Source of the DNA: Muribaculaceae bacterium
GTDB taxonomy: Bacteria > Bacteroidota > Bacteroidia > Bacteroidales > Muribaculaceae
Length of the DNA: 5,326 bases
Direction of reading: 5' to 3'
Assembly (NCBI GenBank): GCA_029059965.1
Contig: JAIDUY010000180.1
Coordinates: 1 to 5,326, forward strand
Shown here: positions 1-5,326 of the stretch, one piece after another
Position numbering within the stretch: the first letter of the stretch is position 1
Layout of the letters: the number at the start of each line of letters is the position of its first letter
Notes under the pieces: generated by a model
What the model was told of the DNA's origin: nothing
The model's input: only the letters and a program-made list of their open reading frames with translations
Database searches by the model: none
Made by a program: the position numbers and the translations under genes

Positions 1-211
1 GCCGATGACATCACAAGACAAAAATCACTCAGAGATATGCGACCCCAGCATTAACAAATATTGGGGAACCGGCTCTAATATAGCGCAGGCGGAAAGTTTT
101 GTTTAAAAATTTTCATGGATTCCAACTGGTAGATGAGTATCGCAATGCCATTCAAAAGTATTTTGTCACTTGCGGGACTGTGTGGCAGAGCAACCAAAGC
201 AGGACTCGCGT
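1..211. other. Region downstream of the propeller gene, no supported gene
   Basis: No gene can be supported here. A small plus-strand frame, ATG at 133 to TGA at 280-282 (49 residues, beginning MSIAMPFKSILSLAGLCGRA), runs antisense into the propeller gene's 3' end, and other frames are open over 99-230 as well, so none stands out. Weak structures are present: CCCCA (43-47) with TGGGG (62-66), and an AT-rich hairpin at 92-114. Neither is followed by a T-run on the minus strand, so the terminator of the propeller gene is not identified. Confidence 0.5.
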
Positions 212-1306
212 TCACTGCTCGAACAGACTTAGCGGGAAGCGGTACAGGACGGGGTTGCTTTCGGGGCAAGCTTCATCGCTGAGCGAGACGATGGCGCTGT
301 CGCCCTCGATTTTGAGGAAACTATTGGGAGTATACCGTCCGTTCGGGTCAAGGAAATGAAGAATGCGGTAGCTGCCGTCGGCCTCGTTGTAGCGGACAAA
401 GTCGTTGTACTCTCTTCTTTGAGTCATTGTGAAATAGAGATTATCGCCTTTGCTGTGGAAATAGCGGAGCAAGGATATTCTGTCGTCATCGATGTTCACG
501 AAAGACTGCATTCTGTCTGTCAGGTCAGGCATTGCCAAAATTTCAGCCGGAAGACTTTTCTCACCGAAATCAAATGCATAGAGAGGCCTGACCTGCGTAC
601 CCGCTATATCAAAGAGTGTGTCTTTGAGGGCTTCCCATACAAGGATGCGATTATGTTCCTGATCGGTGAAACCTCTGTCGGTCAGGTATCCGCCGCCATA
701 TAATCCTCTGCCGGGGACGATGCCGATGGCCTCTCCTGCGGCATTGTAGCGGGTATAGGCCGGAGTCGGTATGTCTGTGCTGCCGACATAGTTGTTGATT
801 GCGTAGTAGCCGTCGCCGTCAGGTGCTACGAAATATGAGCTTACCGACAGCGGAACACCATCGAAATCCGGTCCCAAACCGAAAGGATTGCTGTCTCCAA
901 GGAAAGTGCCGTCGCTTAGATAGCGGAACTCTTTGTTCTGATTGGAATCGAATACCAGCAGAGTGTCGCCGCTGCTGCGAAAATTACTTATGAAGTTATA
1001 CTCACCCGGGCCATTTCCACGCTTGGCCAAGTTTCCGAGCCAGCGCCCGTTTTCAGCATCGAAAATCCGCAGGAGGTTACGGGAATAGATAATGTATCTG
1101 TTGCCGATATGCTCGATGTCGCAGATGTCGTACAGCAGGGAGCTGTCGCGGGTCTCAAGCGGCAGTAGGTCGCGCTCGTCTATCTGAATCTCAGTGACAT
1201 TGTCAGGGTCTATCCTCACCGTCTTGACTCCATCCGCCCGGCCATCGCCGCACGCCGCCACGGCGACAGCAATTATTGCTGTCGCCGCGATAAGCAGGCT
1301 CTTCAT
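212..1306 (-). CDS. 6-bladed beta-propeller lipoprotein
   Basis: A 364-residue predicted lipoprotein. It starts with MKSLLIAATAIIAVAVAACG, a signal peptide with lipobox Val-Ala-Ala-Cys19; the residues after Cys (GDGRADG) give only a weak acidic surface-export signal, so outer-membrane anchoring is likely but surface exposure is inferred. The segment RGNGPGEYNF (residues 96-105) is the hallmark of the Bacteroidales 6-bladed beta-propeller family, and repeated blade-like pieces follow (IFDAENGRWLG, RYLSDGTFLG, TRYNAAGEAIG, RYNEADGSYRI). Length is normal for the family, which has no defined activity. In-frame ATGs at 1369 and 1327 exist, but the ATG at 1306 is chosen because it gives a perfect lipoprotein signal and lies one base after the upstream peptide's TAA (TAATATG). 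That spacing, without a Shine-Dalgarno, points to translational coupling, so the two products are expected together. The gene ends with LFEQ and TGA at 212-214. GC content is lower than in the genes at the right. Confidence 0.88.
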   Translation of the reverse strand: MKSLLIAATAIIAVAVAACGDGRADGVKTVRIDPDNVTEIQIDERDLLPLETRDSSLLYDICDIEHIGNRYIIYSRNLLRIFDAENGRWLGNLAKRGNGPGEYNFISNFRSSGDTLLVFDSNQNKEFRYLSDGTFLGDSNPFGLGPDFDGVPLSVSSYFVAPDGDGYYAINNYVGSTDIPTPAYTRYNAAGEAIGIVPGRGLYGGGYLTDRGFTDQEHNRILVWEALKDTLFDIAGTQVRPLYAFDFGEKSLPAEILAMPDLTDRMQSFVNIDDDRISLLRYFHSKGDNLYFTMTQRREYNDFVRYNEADGSYRILHFLDPNGRYTPNSFLKIEGDSAIVSLSDEACPESNPVLYRFPLSLFEQ

Positions 1307-1307
1307 A

Positions 1308-1598
1308 TTATTGGATTGCCGGCGCATATGGATCGGTGGGCTTAGCAAACTCATCGGATAGGCATTCACAGCCTAAACCGCAGCAGGCGTAATAACCATC
1401 TTTGCAGTTAACAGAGCACTTGAAAGTTATGCCACCTCTGAATGATATTCCAGCATCTATTTCGCAGGCTTCTGTGCCAACGCCTCCGGCCAGGCAGTCG
1501 TGTGAATTGACAGAGTTGATTGTGCTCTGATTACTCCCCTGAGCGAAGAGTAATACGTTTGCAGCAAGCAAACCGCAGATTAAAAGAATTTTTTTCAT
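1308..1598 (-). CDS. Secreted cysteine-rich peptide, NVEALA-like
   Basis: A 96-residue protein with a clear signal peptide: MKKILLICGLLAANVLLFAQ, with likely signal peptidase I cleavage after Ala19. Cys8 lies within the hydrophobic core and lacks a proper lipobox, so it should not be a lipoprotein. The mature part has eight cysteines (35, 45, 61, 65, 72, 73, 77, 79), with the block CSVNCKDGYYACCGLGCEC near the C-terminus. The glycine-rich GGVGTEAC segment plus the YYACC block resemble small exported Bacteroidales proteins of the NVEALA family, although the NVEALA hexapeptide itself is absent. These peptides have no established function and are commonly found next to 6-bladed beta-propeller lipoprotein genes, as here: the stop codon is separated by one base from the next start. 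The gene is far more AT-rich upstream than the conserved genes to its right, and its leader (AACAAAAACAAG before ATG) is A-rich without a Shine-Dalgarno. Gene call is secure; family assignment is from memory of the cysteine pattern and context. Confidence 0.82.
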   Translation of the reverse strand: MKKILLICGLLAANVLLFAQGSNQSTINSVNSHDCLAGGVGTEACEIDAGISFRGGITFKCSVNCKDGYYACCGLGCECLSDEFAKPTDPYAPAIQ

Positions 1599-1650
1599 CT
1601 TGTTTTTGTTAGACTATACTTTAGTTTTGATTATGTGAGCAAATTTTCAT

Positions 1651-1665
1651 ATTGTTTGAAACAAT
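1651..1665. repeat. Short perfect palindrome upstream of the peptide gene
   Basis: ATTGTTT, one central base, AAACAAT: a 7-1-7 inverted repeat located 53-67 bases before the peptide gene's ATG, downstream of the candidate promoter and so inside its predicted leader. A one-base loop makes an RNA hairpin unlikely, so a protein-binding site is the better reading if it means anything. It is built of A and T in an AT-rich region, so chance is a real alternative. Confidence 0.25.
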
Positions 1666-1711
1666 TTACTTCTTATAACGCAACAGATATGATGTTTTGT
1701 TCAAATTTTGT

Positions 1712-1741
1712 AAAACTTATACAAAGATTTTGTCTGACAAA
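1712..1741 (-). promoter_or_regulatory. Candidate Bacteroides-type promoter for the peptide/propeller pair
   Basis: Read on the minus strand, TTTG (1741-1738) is followed after 18 bases by TAAGTTTT (1719-1712). The Bacteroidetes sigma-ABfr consensus is TTTG, about 19-21 bases, then TAnnTTTG; this candidate misses only the last G and is one base short in spacing. It would start transcription near 1705 and give a leader of about 105 bases before the ATG at 1598. Short AT-rich motifs arise easily by chance in such a region, so confidence is modest. A weaker alternative is TTTG at 1643-1640 with TATAGTCT at 1618-1611, which would leave almost no leader. Confidence 0.4.
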
Positions 1742-1750
1742 CATGTCAGA
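1733..1750. repeat. Inverted repeat overlapping the candidate -33 box
   Basis: TCTGACA, a four-base spacer (aaca), then TGTCAGA form a perfect 7 bp inverted repeat. Outer bases AAAGAT (1723-1728) and ATCTTT (1751-1756) are also complementary, with a four-base bulge on one side. The candidate TTTG box at 1738-1741 lies inside the repeat. It could be an operator for the peptide/propeller unit. On the plus strand the stem is followed by ATCTTTTT and so resembles an intrinsic terminator, but no plus-strand gene feeds into it. On the minus strand it could weakly end MATE readthrough. Confidence 0.4.
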
Positions 1751-1823
1751 ATCTTTTTCATGGAATCACCGTTTTTTTGGTTAGACTTTTTTTTGATTGT
1801 TTTTTGCGCGGGCAACGAAGTTT

Positions 1824-1842
1824 TGCCGACATGCAGTCGGCA
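1824..1842 (-). terminator. Stem-loop downstream of MATE, possible weak terminator
   Basis: TGCCGAC, five-base loop (atgca), GTCGGCA: a perfect GC-rich 7 bp stem beginning 50 bases after the MATE stop codon. It is the most stable structure seen after MATE. However, on the minus strand it is followed by AAAACTTCG rather than a run of T, so it does not fit a standard intrinsic terminator and could instead protect the transcript's 3' end. A competing 5 bp stem, GGCAA (1811-1815) with TTGCC (1823-1827), overlaps it. Confidence 0.3.
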
Positions 1843-1891
1843 CTCTGCTGTTCAACGCAAATATAGTACTTTGCAATCAAACCGTCAAATT

Positions 1892-3235
1892 TTATTGCAT
1901 TTTTCTTGCTTTTGTTGCTTTCATGAAGAAAATGAAATAGAGGATGGCTGCCAGGAACAGCGAGGCCGAGAAGCTCAGCACGATGCCGTAGAGACCCAGA
2001 CCCGCAGTTATGGCCAGAACATAGGTGGCGGGAAGTCCGACAATGACGTAGCTGAAGAAGGCGATGAAGAGCATCGGCGTCACCTGCGAGGTGCCGCGGA
2101 GGGCATTGGCGAAGGTTATCTGCGTGGCATCGCCAAGCTGGTAGAGCACCATCGGGAAAATCACGGCGCCTGCAGCGGTCAGCACGGCTGCATCGTCGGT
2201 GAACCAGCCCATGATGTCGCGTCCGCAGAAGATGAACAGTGCCGACGCCGCAAGCATAGAGACGAGCGTCAGATGGTAGCCGGCCCATGCCGAGCGCCTC
2301 ATGCCGGTGTTGTCGGTTCGCCCGGCGGCGAAGCTCAGGTCGATGGCCATGGCGCCCCCGATGCTGTAGTAGATGCAGAAGCCGAACATACCGATTACCA
2401 CGATAATCTGCAAGGCTGCCAGCGGAATGGCACCCAAAAGTCCGGCGATGACGGCCGAGCCCGAGAAGGCTGCCGTCTCGAAGAACATCTGCATGGCCAC
2501 GGGGAAGCCCGTCCGGGCTATCTTCGAGCCGCGGCCGGCTTCATGTCCCGGCTGCCTGTAGCCCTCGCGATAGGCGGCGCCGCGCCTGCCGTACAGGAAG
2601 ATGAGCGCAATGGCTGTCATGGTGAGTATGCGGGTGCCGAGGGTGCTGAGGCCGGCGCCGGTCAGGCCGAGCTCGGGTGCGCCGAAATGTCCGAATATCA
2701 GCACATAGTTGCCGGCGATATTCACCACATTGCCCGCAAGCAGGATGGCGGTGGGCACCACGGTGTTGCCGATGCCGAAGCACCACTGGGCGAACACGTT
2801 GAACAGGCACACGGGAATCATGCCCGCCAGCACGATGAGGTAGTACGGCCTGATGAACACCATCAGCTCCGAAGGCTGCCCCAGGCGGTCCAGGAAGAAG
2901 TAGATGCCCAGCATTATGGCGCTCACTAATAGTGTGAATATCAGATTGATGCGTAAGCCGATGCGCACATAGGCGCCGATGCGGCGGTTCTCGTTGCGGG
3001 CGTGTAGCGAGCCTATCAGCGGCGTCAGCCCATAGGCGAAGCCGACACATGCGAACAGTGCTACGTTGAAGAAATTGTTCACGAACGAGGCTGCCGCAAG
3101 CTCAGGGGTGCCGTGGTGTCCAACCATGATATTGTCGGCGAAACCGACGGCGATGTTGCCTAACTGACCGACCAGCAGTGGCAGGCCGAGGAAGATAATA
3201 GACTTGTAGTGAGGCTTGTATTTAGCGAAGTCCAT
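1892..3235 (-). CDS. MATE family multidrug/cation antiporter (NorM-like)
   Basis: A 447-residue inner-membrane transporter of the multidrug and toxic compound extrusion family, which exports cationic or aromatic compounds in exchange for Na+ or H+. Length and about twelve hydrophobic segments in two homologous halves fit the family. In the first half GFADNIMVG places Asp34 where NorM has its helix-1 aspartate, and NIAGNYVLIFG lies near residues 172-182. In the second half MQMFFETAAF gives Glu253 and YQLGDATQITFANALRG gives Asp369. These match the three acidic residues (Asp36, Glu255, Asp371) needed for cation coupling in Vibrio NorM, so the protein looks intact and coupled. The ATG at 3235 is supported by the MATE-like N-terminus that follows (PHYKSIIFLGLPLLVGQ); the next Met is residue 37, inside helix 1. 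There is no clear Shine-Dalgarno, and the start codon sits in an inverted repeat (3231-3254). The 69 bp before it hold a second, GC-rich stem-loop. The substrate cannot be read from sequence. Confidence 0.95.
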   Translation of the reverse strand: MDFAKYKPHYKSIIFLGLPLLVGQLGNIAVGFADNIMVGHHGTPELAAASFVNNFFNVALFACVGFAYGLTPLIGSLHARNENRRIGAYVRIGLRINLIFTLLVSAIMLGIYFFLDRLGQPSELMVFIRPYYLIVLAGMIPVCLFNVFAQWCFGIGNTVVPTAILLAGNVVNIAGNYVLIFGHFGAPELGLTGAGLSTLGTRILTMTAIALIFLYGRRGAAYREGYRQPGHEAGRGSKIARTGFPVAMQMFFETAAFSGSAVIAGLLGAIPLAALQIIVVIGMFGFCIYYSIGGAMAIDLSFAAGRTDNTGMRRSAWAGYHLTLVSMLAASALFIFCGRDIMGWFTDDAAVLTAAGAVIFPMVLYQLGDATQITFANALRGTSQVTPMLFIAFFSYVIVGLPATYVLAITAGLGLYGIVLSFSASLFLAAILYFIFFMKATKARKMQ

Positions 3236-3254
3236 AGGAACGTAACTCTATGGA
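3231..3254 (-). promoter_or_regulatory. Inverted repeat enclosing the MATE start codon
   Basis: On the minus strand TCCATAG (3254-3248), a ten-base loop, and CTATGGA (3237-3231) form a perfect 7 bp stem. The MATE ATG (3235-3233) lies fully within the downstream arm. It abuts the 10 bp stem at 3255-3287 with no base between them, so the two helices could stack in the mRNA. If formed, this hairpin would hide the start codon, suggesting translational control. The complementarity is seen directly; the regulatory role is inferred. Confidence 0.4.
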
Positions 3255-3287
3255 TGCGGCGCGGACTGCAATTCAGCCCGCGCCGCA
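3255..3287 (-). other. GC-rich stem-loop between BI-1 and MATE
   Basis: TGCGGCGCGG and CCGCGCCGCA form a perfect 10 bp stem, almost all G-C, with a 13-base loop in which CTG and CAG can pair further. It lies 18 bases after the BI-1 stop codon and 20 bases before the MATE start. There is no T-run after it on the minus strand (the next bases are TCCATAGAG), so a classical terminator is not supported. It may attenuate readthrough from argS/BI-1, block 3' decay of that message, or form part of the MATE leader. Confidence 0.6.
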
Positions 3288-3304
3288 CCGTATGCTTGTG
3301 AATA

Positions 3305-4033
3305 TCAGTCGCGGTTGCCGCCGAAGATACGCAGCAGGAACAGGAACAGATTGATGAAGTCAAGGTAGAGCGTCAGCGCTCCGAGGGTGGCCAGACGCCC
3401 GGCGCTTTCGGCCGGCGCGAGGGCTGCCATGGTCTTGACCTGCTGGGTGTCCCATGCCGTGAGGCCCACGAAGATGGCCACGCCGGCTATCGAGATAATC
3501 CAGTCGAGGCCGGTGCTGCGCAGGAAGATGTTGACTACCGACGCGATAATCAGGCCGATAAGAGCCATGAACAGAAAGGACCCGACTTTCGACAGGTCGC
3601 GGTTGGTGCAGTAGCCGTAGATGCTCATCGCGCCGAAGGTGCCGGCGGTGATGAAGAAGGTCTTGACTATGGCGGCGGTGCTGTACGCCCAGAAGATGGT
3701 GCACAGCATCATGCCGTTGAGCACCGCGAAGACGTAGAACAGCAGCGTGGCCGTGACGCTGCTCATCTTGCGCACGGCTCCCGAGAGCGAGAACACGATG
3801 CCGAGTTCGGCGGCTACGATTACCCACGTGAACCATGTGTGCGAACGCAGGAAGGTGGCGTAGGCTCCGTCGGGGATGGCGCAGAACAGCGCCGTGAAGG
3901 CGGTCACCACCAGGGCGAGCGTCATTTTGAGATATACGCGCTTCATCGTCGAGCTGACCGTGTTGGCCAGTCGGGCCTCGTCGGGGCGGCTCATATATCC
4001 GTTCTGATACGGATTGTTGTAGTCTGGATACAT
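3305..4033 (-). CDS. Bax inhibitor-1/YccA family inner-membrane protein
   Basis: A 242-residue multi-pass membrane protein of the Bax inhibitor-1 (TMBIM) family. Characterised relatives such as Bacillus YetJ are pH-sensitive calcium-leak channels; E. coli YccA instead binds the FtsH protease. The N-terminal ~25 residues are polar and rich in Tyr, Asn and Pro (MYPDYNNPYQNGY), followed by about seven hydrophobic segments from residue 33 to the end. Two family signatures are clear: TAWDTQQVK with Asp195, and LYLDFINLFLFLLRIFG with Asp225. These match the paired aspartates of the last membrane helices that form the pH sensor in YetJ. Length is normal for the family. The ATG at 4033 is chosen because it is the first in frame and leaves a 31 bp gap after argS with no obvious terminator, so readthrough from argS is likely. 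No strong Shine-Dalgarno is seen; the leader is A/T-rich. Family is certain; the transported ion or partner is not shown by the sequence. Confidence 0.93.
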   Translation of the reverse strand: MYPDYNNPYQNGYMSRPDEARLANTVSSTMKRVYLKMTLALVVTAFTALFCAIPDGAYATFLRSHTWFTWVIVAAELGIVFSLSGAVRKMSSVTATLLFYVFAVLNGMMLCTIFWAYSTAAIVKTFFITAGTFGAMSIYGYCTNRDLSKVGSFLFMALIGLIIASVVNIFLRSTGLDWIISIAGVAIFVGLTAWDTQQVKTMAALAPAESAGRLATLGALTLYLDFINLFLFLLRIFGGNRD

Positions 4034-4064
4034 AATGCTTTATTGAGTTGAGAGTTGAAAAATG

Positions 4065-5326
4065 TTACATGCGTTCGGGCACATTGATGCCGAGCAGGCC
4101 CATGGCTGTTTTGACAGTGCGGGCGGTGGCATCCGACAGGGTCAGGCGCAGCGAGCGCACGGCGGCGTCCTCCTCGCGCATGATGGGGCAGTCGTGGTAG
4201 AACTGGTTGTATTTCTTCACCAGGTCGTAGGCGTAGCCTGCAATGAGGGCGGGCGAGAAGTTGTTGCCGGCGGCCTCTACTGTCGCGGGGAAGTCGGCAA
4301 GGTGCTGGATGAGTTCGGTCTCCTTCTCGTTGGGCACCACGGCGCTGTAGTCGGCGGCCTCGAAGCCGGCCTCGGCGGCGCGGCGGAGCACCGAGCGGAT
4401 GCGGGCGTAGGTGTACTGGATGAAGGGGCCTGTGTTGCCGTTGAAGTCTATCGACTCCTTGGGGTTGAAGACCATGTTCTTGCGCGGGTCGACTTTCAGC
4501 AGGAAGTACTTCAGGGCGCCCATGCCCACGGTCTCGGCGATTTCGTCGATTTCGGACTCGCTCAGGCCGTCGAGCTTGCCGAGCTGTTCGGACACCTCGC
4601 GGGCGGAGTTCTTCATGTCCTCCATCAGGTCGTCGGCGTCGACAACGGTGCCTTCGCGGCTCTTCATCTTGCCTTCGGGCAGCTCGACCATGCCGTAGCT
4701 GAAGTGGACAAGGTCCTTGCCCCATTTGAAGCCGAGGCGGTCCAGAAGTATCGAGAGTACCTGGAAGTGGTAGTTCTGTTCGTTGCCCACCACATATATC
4801 ATCTTGTCGATGGCATAGTCGTCGAAGCGCTGCTTGGCGGTGCCGATGTCCTGGGTCATGTAGACCGAGGTGCCGTCGCTGCGCAGAAGCAGCTTGTGGT
4901 CGAGACCTTCGGCGGTCAGGTCGGCCCATACCGAACCGTCTTCACGCTTGTAGAGCAGGCCTTTCTCGAGTCCTTCGAGCACCTTGGCCTTGCCGTCGAG
5001 GTAGGTCTGGCTTTCGTAGTAGATTTTGTCGAAGCCCACGCCCATGCGCTTGTACGATTCGTCGAAGCCGGCGTAGACCCAGCCGTTCATCTTCTCCCAC
5101 AGGGCGCGCACGTCCTTGTCGCCGGCCTCCCATTTGCGGAGCATCTCGCGGGCCTCGGCCATCAGCGGCGATGCAGCCTCGGCCTCTTCCTTGCTCATGC
5201 CCTTGGCCATCAGCTCCTCGACCTCGCCTTTGAGGTGCGAGCTGAACGCCACGTAGCAGTCGCCCACGAGGTGGTCGCCCTTGACGCCCGCATCGGCGGG
5301 TGTCTTGCCGTCGAACCACTTCTGCC
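4065..5326 (-). CDS. argS: Arginyl-tRNA synthetase, N-terminus cut off by window edge
   Basis: Cytosolic class Ia aminoacyl-tRNA synthetase that attaches arginine to tRNA-Arg using ATP. The frame is open from the right edge to a TAA at 4065-4067, giving 419 visible codons. Bacterial ArgRS usually has about 550-600 residues, so roughly the first 150-180, including the HIGH nucleotide-binding motif, lie outside. The visible part begins with QKWFDGKTPADAGVKGDHLV followed by GDCYVAF, a typical ArgRS core segment. Next come MTQDIGTAKQRF and GNEQNYHFQVL in the catalytic core, then KMKSREGTVVDADDL (about 4650-4670), the KMSKS-equivalent loop. The stretch NTGPFIQYTYARIRSVL (about visible residue 295) opens the DALR anticodon-binding domain. 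The protein ends in GLLGINVPERM, the usual ArgRS C-terminus. A GTG at 5267 could be mistaken for a start, but conserved ArgRS sequence continues upstream of it. The next gene begins 31 bp downstream and is probably cotranscribed. Confidence 0.97.
   Translation of the reverse strand, partial: QKWFDGKTPADAGVKGDHLVGDCYVAFSSHLKGEVEELMAKGMSKEEAEAASPLMAEAREMLRKWEAGDKDVRALWEKMNGWVYAGFDESYKRMGVGFDKIYYESQTYLDGKAKVLEGLEKGLLYKREDGSVWADLTAEGLDHKLLLRSDGTSVYMTQDIGTAKQRFDDYAIDKMIYVVGNEQNYHFQVLSILLDRLGFKWGKDLVHFSYGMVELPEGKMKSREGTVVDADDLMEDMKNSAREVSEQLGKLDGLSESEIDEIAETVGMGALKYFLLKVDPRKNMVFNPKESIDFNGNTGPFIQYTYARIRSVLRRAAEAGFEAADYSAVVPNEKETELIQHLADFPATVEAAGNNFSPALIAGYAYDLVKKYNQFYHDCPIMREEDAAVRSLRLTLSDATARTVKTAMGLLGINVPERM

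Larger units (their letters stand above)
1599..1891. other. AT-rich intergenic region between MATE and the peptide gene
   Basis: This 293 bp gap carries no supportable coding region. It is much richer in A and T than the flanking genes and includes T-runs on the plus strand at 1772-1778, 1787-1794 and 1800-1805, which are A-tracts when read toward the peptide gene. It must hold the end of the MATE transcript and the promoter of the peptide/propeller pair. Inverted repeats in it are listed separately (1651-1665, 1733-1750, 1824-1842). No tRNA or known RNA family was recognised. Confidence 0.7.

Noticed and set aside
92..114. AT-rich hairpin GAAAGTTTT / AAAATTTTC as a terminator of the propeller gene
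   Set aside because: It has a C-A mismatch on the minus-strand transcript, is very weak, and is not followed by a T-run in that direction.
356..703. Plus-strand frame of 115 codons antisense to the propeller gene
   Set aside because: No recognisable domain or leader, and entirely opposite the propeller frame, which has a lipoprotein signal and family motif.
1307..1369. Longer start for the propeller protein (ATG at 1369 or 1327)
   Set aside because: The extra residues place a polar stretch before the lipoprotein signal and overlap the end of the peptide gene; the ATG at 1306 gives a correct signal peptide and lipobox.
1772..1805. Three T-runs as a phased curved-DNA element
   Set aside because: Their centres are about 15 and 12 bases apart, not the roughly 10-11 base helical phasing expected for intrinsic curvature.
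1697..2929. Long plus-strand open frame (410 codons) antisense to MATE
   Set aside because: Its product is a low-complexity string rich in His, Gln, Glu, Gly and Arg with no domain, typical of a shadow frame opposite a GC-rich membrane protein gene. The minus-strand MATE frame carries all family motifs.
2541..3050. Minus-strand frame of 169 codons inside MATE, and similar ones at 1758-2288 and 3360-3836
   Set aside because: Arg/His/Pro-rich translations of alternative frames of MATE and BI-1, with no signal peptide, domain or spacing of their own.
3991..4929. 312-codon minus-strand frame overlapping argS and the BI-1 start
   Set aside because: Arg- and Pro-rich sequence without any domain, in another frame of argS, whose own frame has the conserved ArgRS motifs.
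4065..5267. argS beginning at the GTG at 5267
   Set aside because: The frame continues to the window edge with conserved ArgRS sequence (WFDGKTPADAGVKGDHL), and the catalytic HIGH region must lie further upstream, so the gene is truncated by the window instead.

Overview
The window looks like a chromosomal segment of a gut-type Bacteroidales bacterium. The evidence is a Bacteroidetes-style ArgRS with the KMKSREGT signature, a secreted cysteine-rich peptide gene paired with a 6-bladed beta-propeller lipoprotein gene (an arrangement typical of Bacteroidales), A-rich leaders without strong Shine-Dalgarno sequences, and one match to the Bacteroides-type TTTG / TAnnTTTG promoter. The high GC of the conserved genes would suit Muribaculaceae or Rikenellaceae better than low-GC Bacteroides, but the family cannot be fixed from this sequence.

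All five supported genes lie on the minus strand, so transcription runs from high to low coordinates. The right part (1892-5326) is GC-rich and made of conserved genes. It holds the 3' two thirds of argS (arginyl-tRNA synthetase, cut by the window edge), a Bax inhibitor-1/YccA family membrane protein 31 bp downstream, and a MATE-family efflux transporter 71 bp after that. Two back-to-back inverted repeats fill most of the BI-1/MATE gap, and the second one encloses the MATE start codon.

An AT-rich gap of 293 bp (1599-1891) follows. It carries the best promoter candidate in the window and several inverted repeats. It leads into a two-gene unit: a 96-residue secreted peptide with eight cysteines in its mature part (NVEALA-like), and a 6-bladed beta-propeller lipoprotein that starts one base after the peptide's stop codon. 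This pair is the accessory, poorly understood part of the window. Neither gene has a function that can be assigned; the natural inference is that the peptide and the surface propeller are made together and act together. Positions 1-211 are downstream of the pair and hold no gene I can support.
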